Part shown: positions 44,613-56,690 of the stretch, piece by piece | How the letters are laid out: each line of letters begins with the position of its first letter | How positions within the stretch are numbered: position 1 is the stretch's first letter | Assembly: GCA_002633005.1 (NCBI GenBank) | Contig: NMRA01000132.1 | Span: forward strand, 389,162 to 453,161 | Direction of reading: 5' to 3' | From: Phoronis australis | Lineage: Eukaryota; Phoronida; Phoronidae | Length of the DNA stretch: 64,000 bases | The notes under the pieces: model-generated | Database searches by the model: none | Seen by the model: the letters and a program-made list of their open reading frames with translations, nothing else | What the model was told of the DNA's origin: nothing | Position numbers and translations under genes: made by a program

Positions 44613-46076
44613 AGGAGAATGCCACCCGATTTAATTAGTCTTTTTTACTGTCTTAATCGGTCTATATCCACCTCGCATACGGTCGCCCTTACCTTGCCGA
44701 GAGGTGTCGCGTTAATCTGTGAAGAAGGTGAGAAACGACGCATCGACGACAGTGGTTCATTTGCAGAGAGAATGCCACTATGTTGCGGTGCACCGTCCAC
44801 GCCTGTGCGAACTATGCAGCTGTGAGGAAAGCGGGTACATCTTTTTTTCGACTTCCTCGAGAGTCCGAAATGCTTAGGAAGTGGCTCGCGGTAGAGAAGA
44901 ATGATAAGTACGCTGTTATTAGTAAGAATGAGGCCGTGAAACATCTCCGTGTCTGTGGCCGGCAGTCGTCGACACTGAGTCTGACGAATGCCGGCTTACC
45001 AAAGAACTATTCATACGTTCCGTTGTCTGTGCATGTTCACGGCGTCTCTCTAGTATTTCTTGATCACTGTATTTCGTGAGTGCATATATTTTGAGAAGCC
45101 AGCAATGAATAAACCGCTGCGTCACCAGCTTTTGGATGCAATAAAGGTAATTAACCGGGCACCGAGGCCGTGTGAGCGCATTCTAATTAAGTGTTTGCTG
45201 ACAGAAACCCTTGTGAAACAATAACTCGATTTTCTATACCATGGCCAGGTGTTAGGGGAATCTTCATTTACATATACTTTTTTCAAATAATGATAGTCAA
45301 TGTACAACTTCTGCTCTGACGGTTCTGTGTTCAAAGCCGGGGGAACCTGAATTCGCGGCCCCCGACGAGTAAGTAGATTTGCAGTTTCGTGGCTAATTCA
45401 CCAACATAATCACGTGCACATTACTTCTTTGGCTCACTAGTATAGTATTTTTTGACTGAAAGTTTATTTTCCAACTTTGGCTGGTTTATGTTCGTGATGT
45501 CTTCAGTTCGGCCGCAACGGGCTTGATCGGGCTCCGAGCCACTGGCCGGGATAACAAGTCATTCCGGCCGCGACGGGCCTCATCGGGTTTTGAGCCACTA
45601 GCCGGGATAACCAGCGTTTTGTGTGTTCAGAACTCAAAAAGTCACAAATCTAAACAAGACAGATCTAGGTTCTCCTGTCTGTATTTCACGGTAGAATACT
45701 TCGAATTCATCTCCGAACTCACCCCAAACTCCTGCTACGGTCTTTGGTAAATTGGCCTGTCGAACTTTGTAGGTTACGGTGTGTCCAAATACCAATAAAT
45801 CCGTAGTAGCAAAATAAAACAACACGTTTTTATAAGAACTTGGTGTGTTTTTAAGGGTTTTACATCGATGTATGATGATTTGTTGGTGTTAAACGATGAA
45901 TTCAAGCCAGTACACCACTAGTAACCAGTGTTGTGAACTGCTGAACAGACTGCGTGTGAAACCAATGACGTCATTGGATAATTTCAACACCTCCGTCTGC
46001 AGTCTGGTCCCGTTATCGAGTAAAACTACTCGATCTAAACTCATACAAAATAAGCTGTTTTGGGTGGCATGCTACT
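44613..46076 (+). mobile_element. Kolobok/T2-like DNA transposon, copy 2
   Basis: Left end AGGAGAATGCCACCC and right end GGGTGGCATGCTACT (two changes), flanked by TTAA at 44609-44612 and 46077-46080. At 1464 bp it is about 240 bp shorter than the others because the region with DELLTKS...GELPCRR is deleted. The 56-bp doublet is at 45510-45611. A THAP remnant is at 44780-44975. Confidence 0.88.
44780..44975 (+). pseudogene. THAP domain remnant of the Kolobok transposase, copy 2
   Basis: ATG at 44780 opens MLRCTVHACANYAAVRK, GTSFFRLPRESEM, RKWLAVEKNDKY and HLRVCGRQ in one uninterrupted frame. The proximal Cys pair, the RLP segment and the Trp are intact. A small deletion after VCGR removes the HF of the distal CxxH ligand pair (VCGRQSSTL), so the zinc site is incomplete although the frame stays open to about 45079. 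Confidence 0.85.
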
Positions 46077-46397
46077 TTAAATGAATAACGTGTAAATGTC
46101 TGGCATGTCCAGCAACCATTTCCGTCAGAACAACTATCTGGACATTTCTGTTGTGCTTTTTTGTGGGCTGGATTCATGATTTCTCAATTGTTCATCTTAT
46201 TTCAAAGGGCCCAAGTTCAGGTATGGAGAATGGTTATTTTGCCATGTGTTCACTTGATAATGCAGTCACGTTGGACCGCGCGTTACGTGTTGGAGACTTG
46301 GCTTCTGTTTTCAACCAGTCAGAGAATAAAACGTGTGCTTATGACCAACAGAGTCCGTCCGTGCATTTTAAGACCTCACATGACGGTTCCTTTGTGT

Positions 46398-46432
46398 TTG
46401 TGTTTGTTTGTGTGTGTGCGTGTATGTGCGTG
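46398..46432. repeat. GT microsatellite
   Basis: TGTGTTTGTGTTTGTTTG then TGTGTGTGCGTG: impure (GT)n about 35 bp long. Confidence 0.9.
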
Positions 46433-46542
46433 ATTAGCGACGAAGAAAGTGGCCAGTGTCCCACCCACTCATGGCGCGAAATGTGACGCAAAGAGCCGCT
46501 AAATCTCTTAGGTTTTTGAAGCTGCATAAAGAGATAGGCCTA

Positions 46543-46575
46543 CCGACGTTTCTTTTGCGTACCGGACATCTTCCA
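46543..46575 (-). other. GAAACGTCG motif, third instance
   Basis: Minus strand: CTGGAAGATGTCCGGTACG, then CAAAAGAAACGTCGGTAGG. GTCCGGTAC gives a short potential stem before GAAACGTCG. Related to the motif at 11408 but lacks the CTGATGA block. Confidence 0.3.
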
Positions 46576-49500
46576 GAAAAGTTCTCATAGCAATCGCTTT
46601 AAAAGTGGGATATTTGAGAATACCTACGTCCCTGGTAGACGCAGCACTTGCAGAAAAACTCCTCAGACGACATTCAGCGTGCACAAGATATGATTTTGTT
46701 GATCTCTAAGACGGTGGAGACGGAAGCCATCTGTCCGGACACGTAACGCGCTCTTGAGTTCGCGTATCAAGTGAAGACATGCCCGCGGCAAAATCCCCAT
46801 CGCCCACTTGAAACCCAGCGCCCTCGGAACTTGGGAGAACATTAGGTTGCCATGCGTCATTCCATGATGAGCTCTCAGCGCATAATGAAGTGGCATGGAT
46901 AAATAGGTAATTATGACCATTCCAGAAATTTTCGCGATAAGATAATATTCACGAACATCATAAAATATGATTTGAATTAAGTGTATGTCTCGATTTTTCT
47001 GTGAACCTGCCTGATAAATTACACATCGAGAATTGCATTGTTTGGCAGTCAATTGACGTAGTAACTAGATTTTCAGCATTTTAGCTCTATTTTCATTACT
47101 AGGCTAATTATACGTCTGTAAGACCCGTCCTCGTGAACAGTTTTATTATCTTCAATAGCGAATAGGCCCTAGAACCGGTCCAAACCCACACCTAATTTGT
47201 TAATTTGGCAACCATTTTGTTTATGCCAAAATGGATGGTTAATAACTCAAAAGCGAAATTCTAAACTGGGCTCATCAAGTTTTGCCTACCTTAATTACGT
47301 TATGAAGCTAGAATCTCGACGTTTACTGAAACGTATGCTTGTAGCATGTTGTATGGACATATTTCTCATAAGTACATCAAGGGCCGGGGTCTACTTGAAA
47401 TTGAGCTCGAAATTATTTTTGCCATTTTCATGCGCGAACTCAAGTGTCTATTACTCTGTGCTCGAGCACATAGTGATTTATACGGCATATTATGTATTCG
47501 TGCTACGTCTACAAACTCGAGTAAAAACTCGAGATTTCGAGTTCAGACTTGAACTTTTAGCCTTTAAGTGCTTAAAATCACCAATTTTATACCAATAACA
47601 CCAAAAAACAACCCCACCTGTCAATCAGCAAACACCATCTTGGCTAATCTCGACGAGCATTTACTAGTGGATACATACTACGTAAAATCGGGATAACCGA
47701 TCACAGCACTGGTCTTTATTCATTGTGGTTAATATAAAAAGTTATCAGATATTGCTGCTCCTGTTCCCGTGGTATATGGTATAATAAGGAATGGTGAGAC
47801 GTTGCGTTTGTGGTGGTTGTGACAGCTTTGTATTGCGCTGTGGCTCTTTTCACTTTCCCGCAAGACATCGGAAAAGCGCGGGTATGGCATAAATTAGTAC
47901 AAGAAACTCGCGTGTTGATGGTAATGACAGACTGGCACGTTCATACGTCCGTAGAGCTTAGATAATAACTCAAAGTTGCTTTTCTTCTATTTTCTCGTTT
48001 TGGGGATTTTGAATTCACGATTGTGATATGCAATACTATAAAGGAAAGTTCAATGACAATGTAGTCACTTGTCAGAACAATGTAAATAGTGGCCATAAAT
48101 ATTTAAATGTCGTGGTCATCAAATGCAAACTAGGATTGTAAAGGTATCCACGTAAGCCATTATGTACTCGAACATATATTAACAGAAACTTATCTCGAGT
48201 AAAAAGATTTAGACCCCGGGCTTTGAAGATAAAAGTTACTTGACGCTATAAAATGTCAGACCCCTATTATTTCCGTAAGCTACATGTGTCGCAACTCTTT
48301 TATCTTCCAAAACACGCCAGTATTTGTGTAATCACTTAATTTTAGTATCGCCCGCTCTGTACCTCTCAACGGACTGCTACACTGCCGTGTCAGTCGTTTT
48401 CGAATTATGCAAATCATCTCACCGGCTGTTTTATATAACAATATGCAAAACTTAAGTTTAATAACGTTAAACATTTCAAAATGTCGTTGCCTTATTTCTT
48501 GTTTCATCTAAAAAAACGTTTGACAAGCATTACATTTTTCCACATTATTTTCACCGTTTTCCATATTCTGTGGACTGAAAGATAGCCTGCAGCCACCCTT
48601 TTGACACCAGAATACAAAGTATTTTTGAACAAAATATTGTTTTTGATTTTACATTCCACATAAAGTAATTAATTAGCACTTACTTTATCGCTTAATACAG
48701 TGGCACTGCAGTCGGACGTATGCTGGTTTTCTAAATTTGTCAATATGGTTTCCAATATGGCGGCGAAATCTATCACGTGGGCGAAACATCGTCTTGGAAA
48801 CAACTAAAAATGTTCAGCACGTCATGAACATTCAAAAATGAATATAACCTATTTCAGCAGAGTGTCTCTAGGTGGGGTGATACTCTGCCGTGTCAACCAT
48901 TAAATGCAAATTAGTGGAGCGATATCTCATGGGTTGTTGTAAAACTTATCATTCAAATATGATGTCTAGAACCTGAAGCATCTAAAAATCCCTCTATGTT
49001 TGAATCATTTATTGTTTTATAGTTTTCTACAAAAAATGACCACCAATGATTACATTTTTCGCATTTTTCACCGTTACCTCGCTAAATTCGTTCGTTAATA
49101 CAAAACTGACCAAACACGCAATTAAATCAGGAAATACTAATGAAACATTTTCTGTTTTCTGTATCTCGCATTGATAACATATCCTAAGATGGTTTGCAGT
49201 ATGACACCAAAACTACCTTGGGACATAAATTCGTCATGGGTACAACAAAATGCGTTAAGTACATGCCATGAGGATTTAAAACATATAGGTTAGAAAAATA
49301 TACCCTTTGGGTTCATGGGGACCCTGTTCTACCTAAACCAATTGGTTGATGTGATTCCAGACCATTATACGAATAGAGAAACCTATTTTTATTGGCAGCA
49401 GTCAAAACACCGAGCAGCGCACTGTTCTCTTGAATTGTGTGTTGTCACGTGCTCTCCAATTGCGTCTGATAACGGAATATCCTCTTGCTATATCACGTCT

Positions 49501-50895
49501 TAGGTCAAAGCGGACTATTGAAACGAGTGTTACGGTCACCAAAACTACAAGGTAAGCACAATACTCTGCCACACTTTCAGTGAACCTTGTTGCTAATAAC
49601 TTTGAATTTGAGACAATATTATGTTTGGTTTTGCACATGACAGGCTTTATAAATTTTGAATAAGACGTTCATAATGTATTCATCAGAGTTTTATTAGGGG
49701 GGCGTTATTTCCTCGTCAAATCGAGTGTATTCGCATTTAAGCAGTGAGTATTATACAACTAAGAATCATCAGGTTGCCCAAGATTCTTTTAAGTTTTCGT
49801 GCATTCGGGTGATTTGCACATAATTCCGAATCTCCTGCGAAAACGTCTGTGCTTGTATGCGTACCGTAAGCTACATTCGTCGTAGGTCAAGCTCGGTTAA
49901 TTTAGAACCACATTTGCGTGTTTCGATTTTTTTCTAATTGACACATAACACGAGTCGATAGGAAACTGATTTGTGCCTTAATTTCCACTTGAGTGTGATT
50001 GTGGCGATGTCTGTAGTTTTATACTCTGCCTTGAAATTTTCGTCAACAGTTCGGTTTCGTATGAATTGCTACTATCTGGTATATAACGGAGTGTGTGCTG
50101 GTCGTGGAGCTATCGCCCTTTGTTGACCCTGTTGAGGTTGTCTATGCAGGGATATATCTGCTATGAATTAGCTGGCCAAATAAACCATAATCTATTCGAA
50201 TCCGTGCCGTGCTCTTTGGCTACTTTTGCGGGATACCACAACATTGGTGTTTTTAATATCATAAAGTGTTGTACTTTAAAAATCTAAAAACTTCCCAATG
50301 TCTGACAAGCACGTTTTCCAGAAATTTGACCCATAAATTTGACATTTTGCAAAATTCACAATTCACACAGTTTGGTGGTGGTGTAAAAACAATGTTGTGC
50401 TATGTTGCTTTGGATACGATGCCTCGTTTTAGCACCAATTTTAACAACGCAAGCGTGAAAGCGCTTGTTCCAGACATGCACAACCATTTGTAAATTGAGA
50501 CACATCATAAGCATTGTGGCGAATATTCGTGAGTTAAGAACATACAACCATTCTTTAACAACAACACTGAGCAAAAACTGAATGCTATTTTGATTTGGTT
50601 TTGTTCACTTGAAGTTACTAGACGAGAAAAGTGACGAATATTAATTATGCAACTAGTTGAAAAAATACTCAAAATAGAAAAATAAATATTTTAGCAGCGC
50701 CTCTTGTTGACTGAAAAATACACCCCTATATTGTGAGCTCATATCAAAGGAATAATATTTTTAACCATTTTTGAACTTAATAGAGGATTAATAAATCAAT
50801 CGAATTATGAATGATTTACATTTGCAATGCTTCTTTACTTAATCTTCATCACTTTCACTCTAACATTGTCATGATTCGTAAGATTCAAATTGCAC
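46576..50895. other. No gene recognised
   Basis: About 4 kb of AT-rich DNA. A 129-codon minus frame at 46663-47052 and a 133-codon plus frame at 47197-47598 (starting TTG) have no known domain. Near 48757 an ATGGCGGCG start with a CACGTG E-box just inside opens only 16 codons. None is called. Confidence 0.45.
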
Positions 50896-51145
50896 CTTAG
50901 TTGCCAATTGGGGCGACACACTGAACACACACTGAGCACGATAGAATGTTGTCAATATTTTCCACAAGGTTACAATTTTAATTTTATCTAACAACACACT
51001 ACACACTTAATTCACTTCATCATCGTCAACAACGACATCATCATTTTGAGCAAAAGTTGTTTCATGAAACACCGTGTTTACGCAATCTCGACAATCATGC
51101 AACTCGGTAAATGGCATACCCGACTTAAAACACGAGCACATAAGG
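50896..51145 (-). repeat. Paralogous terminal-exon repeat, copy 1
   Basis: This 250-bp stretch aligns with 56408-56690. Shared words include CACACTGAACACACA, GTTG(T/G)CAATATTTTCCA, TAACAACACA and the Cys-rich coding part below. Homology covers both the coding end and the downstream non-coding part, so the two loci are copies of one gene end or of one transposon end. Confidence 0.75.
51007..51141 (-). CDS. C-terminal part of a cysteine-rich protein, copy 1
   Basis: A 44-codon open frame to a stop at 51007 reads MCSCFKSGMPFTELHDCRD, then CVNTVFHETTFAQN and the acidic tail DDVVVDDDEVN. The motif C-x-C-x3-G-M-P-x-x-E-L-x-x-C-x-x-C-x-N is the C-terminal metal-binding-like module (CSCxKxGxxCxxxCxCxxCxN) seen at the end of many invertebrate repetitive ORFs. 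Two cysteines of the paralogue are changed here (Phe11, His15). The N-terminal part is missing; upstream DNA is closed in all frames, so it is either a last exon or a fragment. Confidence 0.5.
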   Translation of the reverse strand: MCSCFKSGMPFTELHDCRDCVNTVFHETTFAQNDDVVVDDDEVN

Positions 51146-51157
51146 ATGTGCTCTCAA

Positions 51158-51256
51158 AATGGCGGCACTTCCGTATCCTAGTAGACTAGGGCACAAGCCA
51201 AATTTCCGGACTCAGTTTACTCGAAACAACTTCGAGGAATTACTGAATCATTTGTG
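51158..51256 (+). other. Short ATGGCGG-initiated frame, 32 codons
   Basis: AAAATGGCGGCACTTCC opens MAALPYPSRLGHKPNF, then RTQFTRNNFEELLNHL to a TGA. It starts only 17 bp from the start of the minus-strand Cys-rich frame. The start context (ATGGCGG, CACTTCCG) is typical of animal 5' ends, but there is no clear donor and no known domain. Confidence 0.2.
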
Positions 51257-51638
51257 ACAGTCAGTCACTTCCCATATAAAACTTTCGTCACACCTGACCA
51301 CCCCATTTTCTTCATTTTGGGGGGCTACACAGACATCTACTGTGGTCTTAGATCGAGGGCAAGCGGAAGTCACGTTAGTGCTCTCGTTACTGTAGAGAGC
51401 GCCAATGTGAAAAGTCCGACTGTTTGCAATCAGTAGCTTTTCTCAGACAAAGACAGGTAATGTGTGTAAAGACCAGAAGCTCGGAACTGTGAGCAGAGTC
51501 GGAGGCGTGAATATTGTAAGGGACAGATATCTTGCCGGTCTTATTGCTATGTCAATAATTCATACAATCATATAATAATTCATCCACTCAGCAGTGCCAC
51601 AGTTGGCACAAAACTCGTGTTTGATTTGAGAAGCAGAT

Positions 51639-51911
51639 TCAGAACGCAGACATCTTGAGAGTGGCGCGAACACAATATTCTCTTGTCGTTGGCCTTGCTG
51701 TTCTGATAATACTGCACTGACACCTAGTGGTTAACTGAATATTTGGGACTGTTTTTCCAACATTTAAACTAAGATTCTTACTTAACGTGCAACTGTATTC
51801 GTGGGAAGTTTGTTGAAATTGATTTTGAACATCTGGAGACGGATTTAATCCAAAGCTCCCTGAAGAAGTCACGGACGTGGAAGAGGAGGCTGATACTATG
51901 GTCTGAAGCAT
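51639..51911 (-). CDS. Hypothetical Ser/Thr-rich ORF, 90 codons, possible first exon
   Basis: A true ATG at 51911 opens MLQTIVSASSSTSVTSSG, SFGLNPSPDVQNQFQQ and HEYSCTLS. A donor-like TTAA-GTAAGAAT lies after about 45 codons (near 51779); without splicing the frame runs to 51639. It lies 500 bp upstream, on the same strand, of the Cys-rich end at 51007-51141, so the two could be first and last exons of one small gene. The phase link is not proven. Confidence 0.25.
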   Translation of the reverse strand: MLQTIVSASSSTSVTSSGSFGLNPSPDVQNQFQQTSHEYSCTLSKNLSLNVGKTVPNIQLTTRCQCSIIRTARPTTREYCVRATLKMSAF

Positions 51912-52574
51912 TATCGTAATTCACTTACCAGCTAAGCACTTGATAAGACTCTGCCACAGCGCCGGTGATGCCAAAAAGCAACACTACGACTTACAGTGTC
52001 ATCAGAGTCACTATCAGCATCAAATTTAACCCATAGATAACTTCCACTAACAGTTAACATTACTGTGCATAAGAAAAATGTGAATTCTCATCTCTTGCTT
52101 GTTATACGAAGTTCTTTCGCGGTCGCAGGATCGTGCTTTGTCTTGCTCACCTAACTAAACGAAAATAAAAGAATCGAAAACATGTTTGGCCACCTCTGAA
52201 CACAATACACACCTCTGATCTTGGTAATGTGACTTTAAACCTCACCTGTTTTATTTATGTAATTCATAAGTGAGTGATTATTCTCGGGCGCATTCTATGA
52301 TATTCCACTGAGTAGCCACATGTCATAACATTGACGACTATCAGATATCCAGTGCAATGGTTGTTAGTGTAGCCGGTGGTGAGAGATAACAAAGTGCCCG
52401 GTGGCATGATATATCCCCAAATAGAGACGCAACTGAGCTCCCTAAATTTACTCCGTATTTGTGCACTTATGAAAACACCAACTGTCCTTTCTGATGCTGT
52501 TTTGGTTCCTTTTCTAGGTCGACATTTGGATTTGATACAAATCGAAATGAACTCTTCGTTGAATTTTCAATATT
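51912..52574. other. No gene recognised
   Basis: A CTG-GTAAGTGAA donor-like site near 51925 (minus) has no exon that can be assigned. Confidence 0.45.
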
Positions 52575-52803
52575 ATTGAAAATAAATTGTGATCTTTTCA
52601 TGCAATTAATTTAAGGATTAATTTCCTATTTGTTTTCATTGAACTGTGGGGTCGGTTTTTAGTTATTTTATTAGAAAATGTCATGGGTAAAAAGGAGCTC
52701 ATAATAAAGATTAAATGATAAAAAATTAAAGAAAGACACAAATACGCAAAAAATAGGAAACTTAGTTGAGTCCCTATTTGGGACTGTTTCATGCGTCAAG
52801 GCA
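52575..52803 (-). repeat. Dispersed ~225-bp repeat R, minus-strand copy
   Basis: The reverse complement starts TGACGCATGAAACAGTCCC and ends near GCATGAAAAGATC. It matches 6728-6962 throughout with scattered indels. Confidence 0.75.
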
Positions 52804-55643
52804 AAGAAGATTTCAAAAAGCACACGTCTCTCACAAGTATTCGTGGATATGAGTCTTCTGTTGTACCGTTATTAAGCCCACTTTTGCAAAAGTCATTGCT
52901 TTCACTAAACAGACGTGATCTTCACGGGCTCTGCTGGAAAGCAAAGATAGCAAATTCTATATGATTAAGTTAATACGAGGTTTTATGAATCCTTCGACAT
53001 ATTCTGTAGCGCGTCCTCTTGACAGTTACCGAGGAGTCTGAACAAGAACAGTGAAACGAGTCATCGGTAATCAGAACAAGACTGTGGCACGTCAGTTTTC
53101 AACTCTAGTTGGTTGTCAAATTTTTCGGTAAAAACATTACTAATATTAGTGAAGTATGCAAGTTGTCCCGTCCCGAGTTTAGAAGACCACCAGCACGAAG
53201 CAGTATTGAAAAGCTATTCAACTTGGAATTACCTTTTCCTACTAACGTGGCTAAAGTCATCTGAAAGATATCGAAGTGGTATCAAAACTCCCAAGCTTCC
53301 ATCATTGCTAGAAGCATATTATGGTGTACTTTGTATTCTCTGCTTAGCGACTTCTAAATATTTCAATTATAAATAAGGTTAATCAACCACACATGTCTCA
53401 AAGCTTTCCATGCCACAATATCGTTTTCCATTCTGATCCTTGGTGTGTATACTGGTAATTTTTACAGAGTTTTCCAGACCTTCCATAAGTGGATTACCTC
53501 GCACTAAAATTAGCCTTGATCCACCAATTGCTTGACTCGGTGGAAACCACCTGCTGTCATAAGAAGTAAATGTTTATGCAGAGAGCATGGCCTTTAAGTC
53601 AAGCTTAAATTGTACAATTTTTATGTTGATGTCCTAATAAGAAAGGGTGGAAATGTAACTAGTAACTTGCATTGAATTAAGATAGTACACATAGTAAGCA
53701 TTAAGACGTTTATAACCGAAATCACTTCTTTTGGGGTTTTCTTGGATCCCAAATGTGTGCCTGGAAACGCGTTTGAAAACGAGGTCATGTGAACTGAAAA
53801 AACGTGCTGCCTTGACGTTGAACTCAAAATTCATAGTTCAACTACATTAAATTTTTAAATTCGGCGCACAAAAACAGCAATTATGGCAACTCAATCCGGT
53901 TTGATTTATCATAAGTTTCATCACCAGCACGTATGCGCGTGCGTGCGTCTATGCAAAAAACAACGCGTTGCAGTTAAATACTCATCATTTCGTCTCGTGC
54001 TAACTTAACTTTTGAAATAAGCTTAGCAATAGTTCTTATCGCCTGAGCAGAACTTGTCTGCTTATCTTCACATTCTCGGGTTCACCTCAACGCCTTTTTT
54101 GCAAATACAGTTTGTTTGCTCCGAAGGAACTGGACTCCTGAATACGAAACCAGTCTTTGTCCCTGTTGCACTTGTATAGCACTTTTAGAAGCCGGTGGTT
54201 ACGTGATAAGACTGCATCTGGCTGATTCAGTTCCCACTCAGACGGTGGGTAAAAATGAGTTTCATACGGCTATATTTATCTCATTGGGGTGCGGCATCTA
54301 ATATTGCCAATGGGAAATAATAATTGTTTGCTTTAAAGACATGTGGCAACAGAAATGTTCTTCGCGCAAAACACTAGGCTTGAAAGTACATACAAAACGT
54401 ACATTTCTCCTATTTCCAGCAACGTCTGCGGAAGTACATCTCTTAATTGATGCTTGAACATTTAGCACATAAATATCACTGATCATTCATATCCCACTAC
54501 TGTTCGCCTGGAAAGGCCGGTGTCTCCATCTGTTAAATACCCTTAAATAATCCGCTATTTCACCTGTGCGATTTGGCCCAGCAGCACAGCGTTCCGCTGC
54601 TACTTCAGAGATACAATGTAGTCTGTTCAATTCCACGCTGTTGCAGCTACCTCCTGTAAAATAACCTTCCTCAACAAGAATACCCCTTTAACGTTCCACC
54701 TTTTGAAAGACCGCTACAGTATTTTACGTGTTCGAGTAACCTGGCGTTGTGCGATGCTTTCAGATCCTTGCTGATAAGGTTCTATCCCTTGGTAAACCAT
54801 GCACTCAATCACTTTTCCATAGCAGGATAGAAAAATATTCCCATTCCCAAAAAGATATTGACAGGTAAAATCCCATTGATTTTGTCAGTACGGGCTGACC
54901 TCTCGAAATTGGATCAGTCTCTGTTAATTGCACATAGTCTCCCATCTAGTTTTGGTAGTGCAAACCGACTGCTATGATGGCAAAGGAATTGTTTAGATCG
55001 TGTTAATTGCTAATTCACGATTTCCTTGTTTGGCCAGAATAAGGAATTTTCTCCCAGTTGAGTCTGGAAACTTGTTAATTGTCCATCGTATTGTAATTAA
55101 GAAGTATCTGAATCACTTTACAAGATTTGTTATACCTGTACTCTGGTAACAACACGTTCATTTGGCTCTGAGTTCAGTAGCTAAAAGTAACGGTGTAGTA
55201 TATGATTGCTGATAAGCGCTAGATGACCTCGCTGTTTTATCAAAGCATCACCAGACAAATACCTTACTTCATTTACATTTCCTAGGAAAGGCTAGCCAGA
55301 CTGCTCAATGACAGTTATTTACTCAAGGCGCTTGAGTTTATGTTTTTAAAACGATAGCTTAGCTCAAGAGATTATTTTCGCACATTGGCTCAACATTTTA
55401 CGCTTTGATTACAGGCATCAACAAGTCTCCCTTACTCCAGGGCGTATCAACCACATGTGAGTGTTTTCTTTTTTTCATCCATTTTAACTACTTTTTTCAC
55501 GAATATAAAGCCTACCTTGAAGGATAGCACAAGTGAACTTTGTTAAAAGCATCATTGACCACTCTGAAGTCGTCAACTGCTGTAATTAATACTTAATTTC
55601 CGGCACCGCAGGAATATGAGCAGCGGTAAGTACAAAAATTGTT
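52804..55643. other. No gene recognised
   Basis: Several open frames of 60-90 codons (53113-53376 plus, 53621-53834 minus, 54116-54301 plus) without recognisable domains. Confidence 0.45.
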
Positions 55644-55797
55644 CAAAAATAAAAACCTAGTTTGTAAATTTAATATCAGTTAATAAATTCAGTACTATTT
55701 AAAATAAATATCAGTCATATTTTGTAAATTCAATGCTATTTACTCAATTCACTCGTGCTTAAAATAAAAATCAATCCTATTTTGACAATTCAATCTT
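55644..55797. repeat. AT-rich tandem repeat, ~58-bp unit
   Basis: AAAATAAA(A/T)AYC recurs at about 55644, 55700 and 55760, each followed by a TATTTTGTAAATTCAAT-like block. About 2.5 degenerate units. Confidence 0.7.
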
Positions 55798-56291
55798 ACA
55801 TTCGTACTTACGTACTTTCCGCTGCCCACATAAATCCTCTGTTACATACACTTACGGACAGCAACATGGTGTTTTATTCAGTATACTCTGGTACCCGCGA
55901 CAGATACATACTTTTGTCGCGGGTATCGGCGTATGATGAAACTATGGTTGGCCAAACAGATCAACATTACGCACGTAAATTAATTGTTTACGGCGTAAAT
56001 TAATTCGCGAAAATTATTTTTTTGTGGCCAAAATAACTTTGGATGCGTATATTGATTAGTAACGGAGTAATTCTCTACGGCGGCGTAAATTAAAACGACT
56101 GCCATCGGCTGTTGTTTTGTTACTGTTTTCTCGTGGCTACTCCATGTGTCTTTAGACGCGCCGGAGTTGAGAGTGTTTTTAAACACTCCGACGCAAGAAT
56201 ACATGTTTAAATCATGTGTTGATGAAGCAATACTGGGGCTATCTGGACAATCCAATACATCCGAAATAACTCTGTTTGAGAAAGGCTTTAT

Positions 56292-56317
56292 TAATTATAA
56301 TTATAATTATAATTAAA
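56292..56317. repeat. AATTAT microsatellite
   Basis: TAATTATAATTATAATTATA followed by ATTA: four pure hexamer units. The minus-strand reading gives the repeated NYNYNYN end of an open frame. Confidence 0.95.
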
Positions 56318-56407
56318 ATTACGATAATGCGCAAAGTCCTTGTACACTTTTGGAATTTTAGTAGCCTCAAGTTTTTTCAAGGCTTCTAAAATATCCGAGG
56401 TGCTCTG

Positions 56408-56690
56408 GATGCAGTTCTGACAGTCACACTGAACACACAATGAGTACGACAGAATGTTGGCAATATTTTCCATAATGCTACAGTGTTTGAAATCTTTAAC
56501 AACACAGCACGCACTTATCAGGTGGCTCCACCACCATCACCGTCATCATAATCGTCGTCAGCAAAAATGTTTTGAGACACCGTCTTACTCCGATTCTCGA
56601 CAGCCACACAGCTCAGAACATGGCATGCCTGGCTTCAAACAGGAGCACCGGCCACTTTTTACATTTATATATGCAGTTAACATTTAGCAT
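56408..56690 (-). repeat. Paralogous terminal-exon repeat, copy 2
   Basis: Aligns with 50896-51145 as described there. This copy has a CACCATCACCGTCATCATAATCG-like acidic-tail region (GAT/GAC triplets on the minus strand) that is longer and frame-shifted relative to copy 1. Confidence 0.75.
56585..56683 (-). pseudogene. C-terminal part of a cysteine-rich protein, copy 2 (broken)
   Basis: From ATG 56683 the minus strand reads MLTAYINVKSGRCSCLK, then PGMPCSELCGCRESE and a stop at 56585. All four expected cysteines of C-S-C-x3-G-M-P-C-x3-C-G-C are present here, while the final CxN and the acidic tail lie in another frame (ADDDYDDGDGGGAT). Copy 1 keeps the tail but has lost two cysteines, so the two loci are complementary decays of one ancestor. 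Confidence 0.5.

Noticed and set aside
46663-47052. 129-codon minus-strand open frame
   Set aside because: No recognisable domain, no splice support, and composition like its surroundings.
47197-47598. 133-codon plus-strand open frame
   Set aside because: Starts at TTG in AT-rich DNA; the residues are those expected from base composition and no motif is present.
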